Assembly (NCBI RefSeq): GCF_011043735.1
Contig: NZ_JAAKGV010000027.1
Location: 1 to 64,000, forward strand
DNA from: Methylobacterium sp. DB0501
GTDB taxonomy: Bacteria; Pseudomonadota; Alphaproteobacteria; Rhizobiales; Beijerinckiaceae
Length of the DNA stretch: 64,000 bases
Reading direction: 5' to 3'
The position numbers and the translations under genes are program-made. Each line of letters opens with the position of its first letter. The stretch's first letter is position 1. This document shows, piece by piece, positions 54,334 through 63,031 of this stretch. The notes beneath the pieces are model-generated. The model saw only the letters and a list, made by a program, of their open reading frames with translations, searched no databases and was not told the origin of the DNA.

Positions 54334-54734
54334 GCGCATCGCTCCCGCTGTCGGAGAAGGGCCGAGATCGCACGTCGTGACCATGGCTGTCTGATCCCAG
54401 TCTGATGAAGAGGGTTTCGGCCGATTGCAGCAAGCGGGGATACTTTCCGCATCCGACCCCGACAGGGACGGACGCGCAGCTTTCCGCGCGACCGCGAGTC
54501 TGAACGCCGTGGCCGCCTGTCTGTGCAGGGTTTCGTGAGATGACAGACCGCTTGCGACTTCCGGCGACGGCCTGCCGATGGGGACGACGGTCTCTTCGTT
54601 GTGAGGAGATGCGGCGTCATCTCGGATCTACTCCTTGAATGACGTCCGCAGGTTCGAGATCACGTTAGGGACGGCCGCGCTCGCAGACAAATTCAAAGAT
54701 TGCCACAGATCGTTCGCTTTCGTAGATATGCCGC

Positions 54735-55640
54735 ATGACGGCCCTGAACTACCATCACCTGCGCCTGTTCCACCGCATCGCGCACGAGGGCAGCCTGACG
54801 CGGGCCGCGGACGTCCTCAACCTGTCGCAATCCGCCCTCTCGGTTCAGTTGCAGAAGCTGGAGCAGCAGCTCGGGCACGACCTGTTCGAGCGCCGCGGCA
54901 AGAAGCTCGCCCTCACCGAGGCGGGACGGATCGCGCTGGATTACGCCGACACCGTCTTCGAGACCGGCAACGAACTGATCGAGGTGCTGCAGGGACGGCC
55001 TCGCGCCGCCCAGCACGTGCTGCGCGTCGGTGCCCTGACGACGCTCTCGCGCAACTTCCAGCTCGAATTCCTGCGCCCCGTGATCGGGCGCCCGGACGTC
55101 GAACTGGTGGTGCGCTCGGGCACGATGCGCGAATTGCTGGCGCAACTCGAGATGCATGGCCTCGATGTGGTGCTGGCCACGACGGCGGTGCGCCGGGACG
55201 CGGGCACGGTCCTCCACAGCCACCTCATCGCCGAGCAGCCCGTCAGCCTGGTGGGCCGGTCCGGTTCGGCCGCGGAGCCGCTGCGCTTCCCCGATGCCCT
55301 CCGGACCGTGCCGGTGACGCTGCCCAGCCTCGACAGCGAGATCCGCGTCGCCCTCGACCGCGTGCTGTCGCTCGCGGGCATTCACCCGATCATCCAGGCC
55401 GAGGTCGACGACATGGCCATGCTCCGCCTGCTGGCGCGCGAGAGCGAGGGCGTCGCGGTGGTTCCCCCGATCGTCGTGCAGGACGAGCTCCACACGGGCG
55501 TGCTGGTCGAGCATTGCCGCATTCCGGACGTGACGGAACGCTTCTACGCCATCGTCCAGACCCGGCGCTTCCCCAACCCGGTGCTGCACGACCTGATCGC
55601 CGCGAGCGTGTCGCCGCGCACCGGCTCGGCGGCCGAATGA
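54735..55640 (+). CDS. LysR-family transcriptional regulator (NhaR-like)
   Basis: 301 residues. The N-terminal HTH reads LRLFHRIAHEGSLTRAADVL with LNLSQSALSVQLQKLEQQLG, which is the NhaR-type variant of the LysR motif. A two-subdomain periplasmic-fold effector domain follows from about residue 90. The gene is convergent with dabA, whose operon it may control. In other bacteria LysR regulators next to DAB genes are common. NhaR-like members respond to sodium or pH, which would suit an ion-driven bicarbonate system; this is inference. Confidence 0.85.
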   Translation: MTALNYHHLRLFHRIAHEGSLTRAADVLNLSQSALSVQLQKLEQQLGHDLFERRGKKLALTEAGRIALDYADTVFETGNELIEVLQGRPRAAQHVLRVGALTTLSRNFQLEFLRPVIGRPDVELVVRSGTMRELLAQLEMHGLDVVLATTAVRRDAGTVLHSHLIAEQPVSLVGRSGSAAEPLRFPDALRTVPVTLPSLDSEIRVALDRVLSLAGIHPIIQAEVDDMAMLRLLARESEGVAVVPPIVVQDELHTGVLVEHCRIPDVTERFYAIVQTRRFPNPVLHDLIAASVSPRTGSAAE

Positions 55641-55695
55641 GAGGCGCTCCGCCCGGACCCGGTGCCGGGTCGACACCGGGCCCGTGACGCGCCTC
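55641..55695. terminator. Nested hairpin between convergent LysR and dabA
   Basis: Outer arms gaggcgc (55641-55647) and gcgcctc (55689-55695) enclose an inner stem cccggtg (55658-55664) / caccggg (55674-55680). The structure lies exactly between two convergent stop codons and is suited to bidirectional termination, although no long U-tract is present. Confidence 0.5.
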
Positions 55696-58120
55696 AGACG
55701 GCGGCCCTCAGCGGAACCCCCGGGGCGACGCCGGCCGGCGCTGCGGTGCTGACCCACCGCAGGTCGCCCGCGTAGCGCCACGCGATCCGGCCGTCCTCGT
55801 CCAGGGCGAACAGGTGCAGCCAGCTGTTGTCGAACAGGGCGCGCACCCCGGCGTGGCGCCGCAGCACGTCCGTGATCGCCTCCCGCGGCGCCTCGAGGCA
55901 GACCGACAGCCGCAGGGGCTCGTGCGCGTAGGCCTCGCCGTCGTGCACCGATTGCCGGGGCAGGCCGGCCCGCAGGGGCCCGCCATTGCCCTCCAGCACC
56001 CCGATGCCGCCCGTGACGTTGTGCAGGAGCTTGTTGCCGCTACCGAACAGCGCGGGTGCGACGGTCGAGCCGTAATATTGCAGGCTGATCCAGCTCGCCA
56101 CGACGACCGGTGCAGTGAGGATCAGTTCCAGCACGCCGAAGCCCTCGTCCTGCCGCCAGTCGTATTCGTGCAGGAAGGCGCGTCCGTCGAGTGCCCGGCC
56201 CGCCGTGCGCTGGCGCGGCGCGGCGATGAACGCGCTGCAACCGGCCAGCCCCCATTCGGGGCGGGTCTCGGCCCAGTCGCGACTGCGGCGCGCGATGCTG
56301 GCGCCGTCCCGCGCGCCGGGCAGGCGGAGGGCCCGCTCCCCGCGGGCCAGCGCGCCGGCTGCCGCGAGCCAGCCCCGGATCCGCTCCAGGTCCCGCGGGC
56401 GCGCCGTGTCCGGGACGTCGTCCGCGTAGAGCGTGACCGCGTCCGTCGTCGTGTCATGGAGAGCGGCGAGGAACACCGTGTCCGGCGGCACCGCGATGCC
56501 CTGCTCCGCGAGGCCCGCTCTCACCGGCGGGTCGTTGAGGAGCTGCGCCAGCAGGCGCGCGTTCACCTCGCCCGAGTAGCCGCCGCAGGCGCCGCAATGC
56601 AGCGCGCTGGCGTGAGGGTTGTTGGCGACGTTCGCCCCGTGCCCGGCGAGCAGCACGACGGGGGCGAACGCCTCCGTCAGCGACATCGCGCGCAGGATGC
56701 TCGCGGCGCTCGCGACCCGCGCGGCGGGATCGAGCGCCGGATCGAGGCGCGGGGCGGGGTCGTGCGGCGCCGCCGCCTCGCCGAGGCCGAGCGAGGCGCC
56801 GACGAGCTTGCCGAGGTAGAGGGGGCCCGCGGCCTCCACGAAGGCGAAGGAGGATACCGCGGCCTGCCGGAAGCGGCCCCAGGCCCGGCCCGCGCGCGCC
56901 GCGACCCGGGCGGACCGGTCCGCGGCTGCGACCTCGTGGCCGCCCGCGCAGGTGTGCAGCCCCGGCTCGAGGAGAACGGGCAGGCGAAGCTCCGCGACGT
57001 CGGAGGCGAAGCGCCGATGCGACAGGGGCAGGCCGAAGAAGCCTGCGAAGCCCAGGGTGCGGATGCCGGGATCGAGGGATTCGAGGGCGCGGCGGAAGAC
57101 CTCCGACCGTACGTCGATGCAGAAGGCTGCCTGCAGCACCGGGCGGCCGGTCCCGCCCTGCGGCGCGGCCGCGGCGAGCGTCGCAGCGAGCGCGCGCTGG
57201 CCCGCGCGCTCCACGGCCTCCTGCAGGACGGCGTCGACGACGAGGTCGGGCGTCGCTTGAGCGGGCGCGGCGTGAGCGGCCGCGCACGCTACCCAGCGCT
57301 CCGCGACCGCCCCTCCGTATCGGGCGAGCAGGGCCTCGTCGAAGATCACCCGGATGGCGATGAGGTCTCGCAGCGTCCCGTCGGTGGTCCCGGACAACTC
57401 AGCCTGCCAGAGCCGGTAGCGGGCGACTTGAGCCCAGCCGCCGAGCGACAGCAGCACTTGGTGGAAGTAGCTCTCCAGGGCGTCCGGCCCGAGGCCGAGC
57501 CGCGCGACCGCGCGCGCCAGCGCCGGCAGCGTCCCGTCGGGCACCTCCGACACGTGCCGCGCGAAGCCGCTCAGGCCGGCGATCTCCGGGGTGAGGTCGT
57601 GCACGGCCCAGGCGCGCCAGAGCGCGAGCGCGTTCTCGCCCGGCGGCGCAGCCCACAGGGCCTGCCCCTCGTCGAAGTAAGCGGCCGCCCAGGCGGTGAT
57701 CCGGTCGGCGATCAGGCCCGGCCAGTCGATCCCCGACGCCTCGGCACAGAGAGAGGCGAGGGTCGGAAGGACCTGGGCGGGCAGGGCCTCGGCTTGCATC
57801 GCCGCCTTGAGGGCGTCGAGGCCGTCCGGGCGCAAGGCCGGAGGCGCGTTCGCCAGGGCGTCCAGGAGATCCTCATCGGTGACGAGCCCCGAGGCGACCC
57901 TGTTGCGGTACCAGTCCCGCGGCATCGTCACCGCTGCGCCGCTCGCCCGGGCCAGGCGCGCGCCTGCGGCCCAGAGCGGCTCGCCGGTATGCCCGAGGAA
58001 GGGGTTGACCGCGACGCTGGAGGCGAGCGGCCACAGGGGCGGGATCAGCCGGCCCGCTGCGTCGGCCGCGGCCCGGACGGTCTCGTGCGCGGCCGGAAGG
58101 GAGTGGACGATCTCGATCAT
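55694..58120 (-). CDS. dabA: DabA, inorganic carbon uptake protein (DUF2309)
   Basis: 808 residues. The start at 58120 (MIEIVHSLPAAHETVRA) has GGAGACG upstream; a longer frame to 58192 is not conserved. The beta-carbonic-anhydrase-like zinc site is visible: Cys and Asp in FCIDVRSE near residue 331, then His in LAGHGANVANNPH near 490 and Cys in LHCGACGGYSGE near 507. SSVAVNPFLGHTG near the N-terminus is a family hallmark. With DabB it hydrates CO2 to bicarbonate unidirectionally, driven by a cation gradient. It lies 19 bases downstream of dabB. Confidence 0.93.
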   Translation of the reverse strand: MIEIVHSLPAAHETVRAAADAAGRLIPPLWPLASSVAVNPFLGHTGEPLWAAGARLARASGAAVTMPRDWYRNRVASGLVTDEDLLDALANAPPALRPDGLDALKAAMQAEALPAQVLPTLASLCAEASGIDWPGLIADRITAWAAAYFDEGQALWAAPPGENALALWRAWAVHDLTPEIAGLSGFARHVSEVPDGTLPALARAVARLGLGPDALESYFHQVLLSLGGWAQVARYRLWQAELSGTTDGTLRDLIAIRVIFDEALLARYGGAVAERWVACAAAHAAPAQATPDLVVDAVLQEAVERAGQRALAATLAAAAPQGGTGRPVLQAAFCIDVRSEVFRRALESLDPGIRTLGFAGFFGLPLSHRRFASDVAELRLPVLLEPGLHTCAGGHEVAAADRSARVAARAGRAWGRFRQAAVSSFAFVEAAGPLYLGKLVGASLGLGEAAAPHDPAPRLDPALDPAARVASAASILRAMSLTEAFAPVVLLAGHGANVANNPHASALHCGACGGYSGEVNARLLAQLLNDPPVRAGLAEQGIAVPPDTVFLAALHDTTTDAVTLYADDVPDTARPRDLERIRGWLAAAGALARGERALRLPGARDGASIARRSRDWAETRPEWGLAGCSAFIAAPRQRTAGRALDGRAFLHEYDWRQDEGFGVLELILTAPVVVASWISLQYYGSTVAPALFGSGNKLLHNVTGGIGVLEGNGGPLRAGLPRQSVHDGEAYAHEPLRLSVCLEAPREAITDVLRRHAGVRALFDNSWLHLFALDEDGRIAWRYAGDLRWVSTAAPAGVAPGVPLRAAV

Positions 58121-58139
58121 CGGGGCGTCTCCGGAAGGG

Positions 58140-59699
58140 TCAGGCGGCGTGACGGGCGGACCAGCCGCCGACCAGCCGGTCGAGGGCGGCATTGGCGTAG
58201 AGCCCGTTGGCGAGGTGCACCCGCAGGCCGGCGGCGGCGGGGTGGTGGGCCCAGAGCGGGAACATCGCCTGCAGGACCGCGACGAGGCCGAAGCTGAGGA
58301 GCGCCAGCACGATCAGCGCCCATTCCAGCGGCCCCGGAGCGGGCGTCGGCGGCAGGACGCCCGCCGTGAGGCGGATCGCGAGGAGTTGCAAGGCGAAGTA
58401 GCTGACCGAGGCGGCGACCGCGTAGGCGGCGGTCCGCGCCATCAGCGCCCGGGGCGCGGCGTCGGCGAAGCCTTGCGCGAGCATGTAGGCGACGCCGAGG
58501 ATCAGGATGGCACCGAGCGCGAGCGCCTGGGGCGACTTGTGCACGAGCCCGAAGCCGAGGCCGACGAGGACGAAGATCAGGAGGGCCGCCAGGAAGGCAC
58601 GCGCGACGGCGCCCGCGCCCGGGATGGCCACCGGCCCCGGCCGGCGGATCGCCGCGACCGCCGCGACGGCGCCGCCCGACGCCAGGAAGGCGTGGGCCTT
58701 GTAGAGCGAGTGCGCCACGATGTGCAGGAGCGCGAGCGGGAACAGGGCGAGCCCGCACTCGAAGGTCATGAAGCCCATCTGGGCGACGGTCGACCATGCG
58801 AGCGAAGTCTTCACAGACGGTTGCGTGAGCATCACGAGGCCTCCGAGCAGGGCCGTGAAGCCGCCGACCATCACCAGGACCGCGAGCACGCCGGGGGCGA
58901 GGAGGAGGACGTCCGCGAAGCGGATCAGCAGGAACCCGCCCGCGTTGACGATGCCGGCGTGGAGCAGGGCCGAGACGGGTGTGGGCGTCTCCATCACCTC
59001 GGTCAGCCAGCCATGCGTGGGGAACTGAGCCGACTTGAGCAGGGCGGCGAGCGCGAGCAGGCCGGCCGCCGCGACGGCGAGCCCGCCGCACTCTCCAGCG
59101 CGGGCCGCAAGCAGGATCCGGCCGATGTCGCCCGTGCCGTATGCCACGGCCAGCAGGACCGATGCGGCGATGAGCGCCGCGTCGCCGAGGCGCGCCGTAA
59201 TGAACTTCTTGCGCGCCGCGCGCCGCGCGCCCGGCCGCTCGGGGTAGAAGAGCAGGAGCCGGTGCAGGAACAGGCTTGTGGTGATCCAGGCGGCGACCAG
59301 TTGTACGAGCGTGCCCGCCGTGACGAGCAGCAGCACCGCGGCGAGCGTGAGGCAGAGCCAGCCGGTGAAGGCGCCCTGACGCTCCTCGCCGTCGAGGTAT
59401 CGCGCGGCGTAGCGCACCACGACCCAGCCGATGAAGGCGACCAGCAGGAGCATGGTGACGCTCACCGCATCCAGCCTGACCGAGAGGCCGATGCCGAGAA
59501 GTCCCAGGATCGGGCCGGCCCCCGGCCCGATCATCGCGAGCACGACCAGGGCGACGGTCGCGACCGCGAGGGCCGCGAGCGCCGCTCCCTCCGCCAGCGG
59601 GAGGACGAGCCTCGGGCGACACCCCGGACGCGAGAAGCAGAATGCGGCGCAGGCGAGCAACGCCGCGGGCGCGAGCAGCGGCAGGTTGAAGACGGGCAC
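58140..59699 (-). CDS. dabB: DabB, proton-conducting membrane subunit (NuoL/MrpA-like)
   Basis: 519 residues with about 14 membrane segments, of the proton-conducting antiporter-like fold. The start is GTG 59699 with GAGGAG 6 bases upstream. TPTPVSALLHAGIVNAGGFL and LAWSTVAQMGFMTFECGLAL with HIVAHSLYKAHAFLASG are the family motifs that carry the ion-path Lys and His residues. It energises DabA. It is first in a two-gene operon; the genome context gives no link to a carboxysome. Confidence 0.92.
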   Translation of the reverse strand: MPVFNLPLLAPAALLACAAFCFSRPGCRPRLVLPLAEGAALAALAVATVALVVLAMIGPGAGPILGLLGIGLSVRLDAVSVTMLLLVAFIGWVVVRYAARYLDGEERQGAFTGWLCLTLAAVLLLVTAGTLVQLVAAWITTSLFLHRLLLFYPERPGARRAARKKFITARLGDAALIAASVLLAVAYGTGDIGRILLAARAGECGGLAVAAAGLLALAALLKSAQFPTHGWLTEVMETPTPVSALLHAGIVNAGGFLLIRFADVLLLAPGVLAVLVMVGGFTALLGGLVMLTQPSVKTSLAWSTVAQMGFMTFECGLALFPLALLHIVAHSLYKAHAFLASGGAVAAVAAIRRPGPVAIPGAGAVARAFLAALLIFVLVGLGFGLVHKSPQALALGAILILGVAYMLAQGFADAAPRALMARTAAYAVAASVSYFALQLLAIRLTAGVLPPTPAPGPLEWALIVLALLSFGLVAVLQAMFPLWAHHPAAAGLRVHLANGLYANAALDRLVGGWSARHAA

Positions 59700-59755
59700 G
59701 AGGATCTCCTCGGGATCTGCTGGAACTGCGAGATCTCGTACCCGCCTGCGTCATT

Positions 59756-59812
59756 TCGGTAAAATTGATTATTTATGACGTATGGTTCTATAAAATAGAT
59801 AAGGGAGTGGGA
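59756..59812 (-). promoter_or_regulatory. AT-rich promoter/operator region of dabBA
   Basis: A sharply AT-rich block (tcggtaaaattgattattta followed by tgacgtatggttctataaaa) stands out from the GC-rich surroundings, 57-113 bases before the dabB start. Read on the minus strand it has TATTTTATAGAA-like -10 options and a TTATTTA-type motif that might bind a LysR protein. The individual hexamers cannot be fixed by eye. Confidence 0.4.
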
Positions 59813-59879
59813 GCCACCAGTGGGAAGCGAGTGACATTCCTGCGAGGTGCACGGGTCGGAGACGGGCCTTGGGCCGAGC

Positions 59880-60091
59880 CACGTCGCCCATCGTACCCTG
59901 GCCGGGATCTCGCCCGAGAACGGTCCGAGTTGATCGGTATCGAGGCCGACCGGGGGCATGACGATGAGCCCGAGGTGATCAGCAAAGGGCGGCGCGATGG
60001 CCTGCTCGCTGCCGTGCATGGTCGCGAGCACAATTGCGGCACCTCGGTAAAGCGCGGCGACAGGTGGCTGCGGTGTCATCCTGTCCGACAT
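59880..60091 (-). pseudogene. N-terminal fragment of a DUF6671-like protein
   Basis: From ATG 60091 the frame reads MSDRMTPQPPVAALYRGAAI, then LATMHGSEQAIAPPFADHLG and PPVGLDTDQLGPFSGEIP. The pattern LYRGR..VLATMHGKE.AIAP...LGL.V.VP.GLDTD..GTFT.E is that of the DUF6671 family as I recall it. After about 66 residues the similarity ends and the frame runs on into unrelated sequence upstream of dabB. It is a truncated remnant. Confidence 0.5.
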
Positions 60092-60164
60092 CTCGCGTGG
60101 CGGGTTCTGACTTCCGCTCATAACCAAGCCCGCATCTTGTCTCTGACTAGCCGCGTCGGCACGC

Positions 60165-60506
60165 GTGACTGACGCCCTGGTGGTCCACCTGAATGGAGCG
60201 TGCGAGCCCGGGACAGTGCAGGATCTCTCCGACTGGATGCGGCGGCGGACCCATCTGCTGCGGGAGCACCTGTGCATCGTCGTGGTGGCAAGCGACGCGG
60301 CAGGCTACACGCTGCCGGGGGCGGACCTCCTGGAGGACCGCACGGGGGCGTTCGCCGGGGCGTATGGGGCCCGAGCGATGAGCTACCTCGTCCGGCCCGA
60401 TGGCCATCTCGGCTGGCGCGGCCGCTCGTGGCGTGAGCCGGGACTTCGGCGCACCTCCGGAGGCTGTTCGCGGCCGCCTGAGCGGCCTGTCGTGGACATC
60501 GGATAA
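60165..60506 (+). pseudogene. C-terminal fragment of an aromatic FAD monooxygenase
   Basis: The frame contains PGADLLEDRTGAFAGAYGAR followed by SYLVRPDGHLGWRGRSW. This resembles the thioredoxin-like C-terminal domain of PheA/TfdB/MhpA-type FAD monooxygenases (ending YGA....LVRPDG.(V/L)..R). The FAD domain is absent. It lies on the opposite strand to the intact monooxygenase at 60678-62147, whose own C-terminus has the similar VIVRPDGYVGFVA. Confidence 0.5.
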
Positions 60507-60677
60507 GCGGCAACCGCGGAGGCGAAGTGACCGTCATGGGAACGCTGCTGAGCGGCTCCGATGCTGGCTTCGGCTGTTCACCGCGACATGGCGCGGACTG
60601 CCGTCGGCCCCATTCGGACGTGCAGCCTGTCGTCGCTCCGACCTACCTTCCGACCTCTTGCCGGACGTACGAGCCGC

Positions 60678-62147
60678 TTACCCGGGACCGCCTGCAAGGG
60701 CGCGCAGGTAACGCTCCGCACCGTCCCACTCCTCTCCCACGGCCACGAAACCGACATAGCCGTCCGGCCGGACGATGACGAGGGAGGAGCCGTCCGGCGG
60801 CATTCGCGGTGCGGGCTCCAGCAGCGCCGGGAACCGCCCCGCCAGAACGGTCCCGCGCGCCGCATCGGCGGCGTAGAGTACAAAGCGCGGCTCGCGCCCG
60901 CTTCCCGGCGCCGAGCCGGCATCATGCTGCGGGTCCCACCGAGCGCCGGCGCCTGGCCCGTGCGAGAGGGGGCTCCCGGGATAGGCGATCTCGATCTCGC
61001 TCATCGTCGTCGCCATGCGGTCGCGCACCGCATGGAACCCGAGCAGGAAGCGCAGAGCGAGGTTGCGCGCGACTTGTGCCGCCGGATGCGCCAGCGTCGC
61101 CATGTCGGTGAGCCGTCCGGCATTGCGCAACACCATGTCGCCGACCCCCGTCCGCTCGGGGCTGTAACTGTCGAGCAGGGTCTCGGCCGCCTGACTGCGC
61201 TCCACCATCGCCAGTTTCCAGGCGAGGTTGATCGCGTCCTGCATCCCGGTGTTCATGCCCTGGCCTCCGGCCGGGCTGTGGATGTGCGCGGCGTCGCCCG
61301 CCAGGAAGATCCGGCCCCGCCGGTACTCCGCGACCTTGCGCTCGTTGATGCGGAAGTTCGTCAGCCAGACCGGATCGGCGACGCGAAAGCCGCCGCCGGT
61401 GCGCCGGTCCACCAGGGCCTGCACGTCCGCCAGTGTCGGATCCGGGCGCGGGTGCGCGGGATCTGCCCGGCCCCGAGTTGCGACGACGCGGGCGCGCCCG
61501 CCCGGGATCGGAAAGATCACGAACGGGCCGTCCCGGTGCAGGTATGTGGCGATCTCGTCGGACGGCGGCGCCCCGGCGCCCTCCAGGCGTACATCGGCCA
61601 GGAGCCAATCGTCTCCCTGCGTCGAGCCGCCGAATGCGACGCCGAGGCTGTGGCGCACCGTGCTGTGGGCACCGTCGCACCCGATCAGCCAGGGTGTCGC
61701 CACCCTCTCTTCGCGCCCGTCAGCGTGCCTGAGATGGGCCTCGACCCGGTCATCCCGTTCCATGAACCCTGTCAGCTCGACTTCACGTTCGATCACGACG
61801 CCGAGCGATCTCAGGTGCGCGGTGAGCAACCGCTCGGTTTCCTTCTGCGGGATCATCAGGGCGAAGTTGTAGGCGCGCGCGACGTCGTCGAAGCGGGGGC
61901 GGCCCAGGACGGTCCCTTCGCTGCGGATCGAGGCGCCGTGGGCGCGAAGCCCGGCGGCCAGGAAACCCTCCGTGCAGCCCATGCGGTCCATGAGTTCGAG
62001 GGTCCGCGACCAGACGACCAGAGCCTTGGATGTCTCGGTCGCGCGCGAGCTGCGGTCGATCAGGCGCACGCCGATCCCGTACCGGGCGAGTTCCGCCGCC
62101 AGGGTGAGGCCGACCGGACCGGCGCCGACCACGAGGACTTTCGACAT
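60678..62147 (-). CDS. FAD-dependent aromatic monooxygenase
   Basis: 489-residue class A flavoprotein hydroxylase. MSKVLVVGAGPVGLTLAAEL is the ADP-binding GxGxxG motif. The DG motif is IGCDGAHSTVRHSLG near residue 160. The GD motif is IFLAGDAAHIHSPAGGQGMN near residue 275. A thioredoxin-like C-terminal domain (LAGRFPALLEPAP, VIVRPDGYVGFV) resembles TetX/RdmE/PheA-type enzymes. The ATG has a GAAGGAGGG site. It stands alone, so the aromatic substrate cannot be named. Confidence 0.88.
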   Translation of the reverse strand: MSKVLVVGAGPVGLTLAAELARYGIGVRLIDRSSRATETSKALVVWSRTLELMDRMGCTEGFLAAGLRAHGASIRSEGTVLGRPRFDDVARAYNFALMIPQKETERLLTAHLRSLGVVIEREVELTGFMERDDRVEAHLRHADGREERVATPWLIGCDGAHSTVRHSLGVAFGGSTQGDDWLLADVRLEGAGAPPSDEIATYLHRDGPFVIFPIPGGRARVVATRGRADPAHPRPDPTLADVQALVDRRTGGGFRVADPVWLTNFRINERKVAEYRRGRIFLAGDAAHIHSPAGGQGMNTGMQDAINLAWKLAMVERSQAAETLLDSYSPERTGVGDMVLRNAGRLTDMATLAHPAAQVARNLALRFLLGFHAVRDRMATTMSEIEIAYPGSPLSHGPGAGARWDPQHDAGSAPGSGREPRFVLYAADAARGTVLAGRFPALLEPAPRMPPDGSSLVIVRPDGYVGFVAVGEEWDGAERYLRALAGGPG

Positions 62148-62256
62148 GACACCCTCCTTCAACCTATCCGGGACGCGCCGTCGGTAGCCGACCTGTTGAT
62201 TCGCCTGCCACGGTTCCGCGCGGGCTCGCCCGCGACGCAGCCCCGAGCTCGTGCCG

Positions 62257-62505
62257 TCAGAACCGCCGCTCTCGACGGTCCGGGGCGGGAGCACGCCTGT
62301 GGTAGGCCGCCATGCAACTGTGCCAGATCTCGGAGCCGAGATCCCAGAGGCTCAGACGGTTCGTGTTGGGGGCGCTGAAGACCTCCGCCCCGGCCTGCTC
62401 GCGACAAGCCGCGTCCGCGGGCCCCCCCTGGATGGGTGGCTCGTTGGCCAGGACGCGTGTCGCCGCTCCGACGACGAGCACGAGGGCGAGCACATACTCG
62501 CGCAT
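62257..62505 (-). CDS. Small exported protein, hypothetical
   Basis: 82 residues with an N-terminal signal peptide (MREYVLALVLVVGAATRVLA, cleavage after VLA). The mature part has two cysteines (ADAACREQAG and IWHSCMAAYH) that could form a disulfide. It lies 109 bases upstream of the monooxygenase on the same strand and could share its transcript. No family recognised. Confidence 0.6.
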   Translation of the reverse strand: MREYVLALVLVVGAATRVLANEPPIQGGPADAACREQAGAEVFSAPNTNRLSLWDLGSEIWHSCMAAYHRRAPAPDRRERRF

Positions 62506-62689
62506 GATGGCCTCACAGACAGTGGCGCATGGAGGATGATACGTTCGACGCTCGACTTGTGCGCCATCGGCCGGAACTTTTCAGCCCTCCGGACGAAGTT
62601 CGTCCCTGAGTTCGAGGATGGCGGCGCGGTCCGGCTTTCCCTGTACTGTCCGAGGCACCTGCGAGACGGGACACATGATCAGTCGTCTC

Positions 62690-62881
62690 GCGATGTCGGG
62701 AGGGGAGGTGGCGCGCGTGTTCCGCGATCTCGCAACCGCGACCGGGCTGACGCTGGCGCGCCTGCCCTACGGGCACTCGACCCGGGTCGGGGCGAACCAG
62801 GACATGTTCGCGGCGGGGTTCGAACTGCTCGAGGTGATGCAGGCCGGCTCGTGGACGACGCCAGCGACGCCGGCCCGCTAA
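62690..62881 (+). pseudogene. Tyrosine recombinase (integrase) C-terminal fragment
   Basis: The frame reads GEVARVFRDLATATGLTLAR, then GHSTRVGANQDMFAAGFELL and EVMQAGSW. GHSTRVGAAQD...AG..L.EVMQAG.W is the H-x-x-R block of phage-type integrases. The catalytic Tyr that should follow is lost, and the N-terminal arm is absent. It lies 150 bases before cas3. The flanking stretches 62506-62689 and 62882-63031 hold no gene I can support. Confidence 0.65.
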
Positions 62882-63031
62882 GGTGAGTACCTTCGGGCCC
62901 AGCGCGGTGCAGCCAGGAAGCTTGCGACGCTGCAAAACAGAGCGTGATGGGCTCTTTGTCGGGGTTGCTCGTGCAGGGCCGATGCGGAACGAATCCCGCC
63001 CAGGTCCGGGCAACCCGATCGGAAGGGATCG

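Noticed and set aside
55814..58297. 827-residue open frame on the plus strand
   Set aside because: Antisense to dabA; composition and absence of motifs show that it is a shadow.
59765..60172. 135-residue plus-strand frame
   Set aside because: Antisense to the DUF6671-like fragment and overlaps the AT-rich dab promoter region; no motif.
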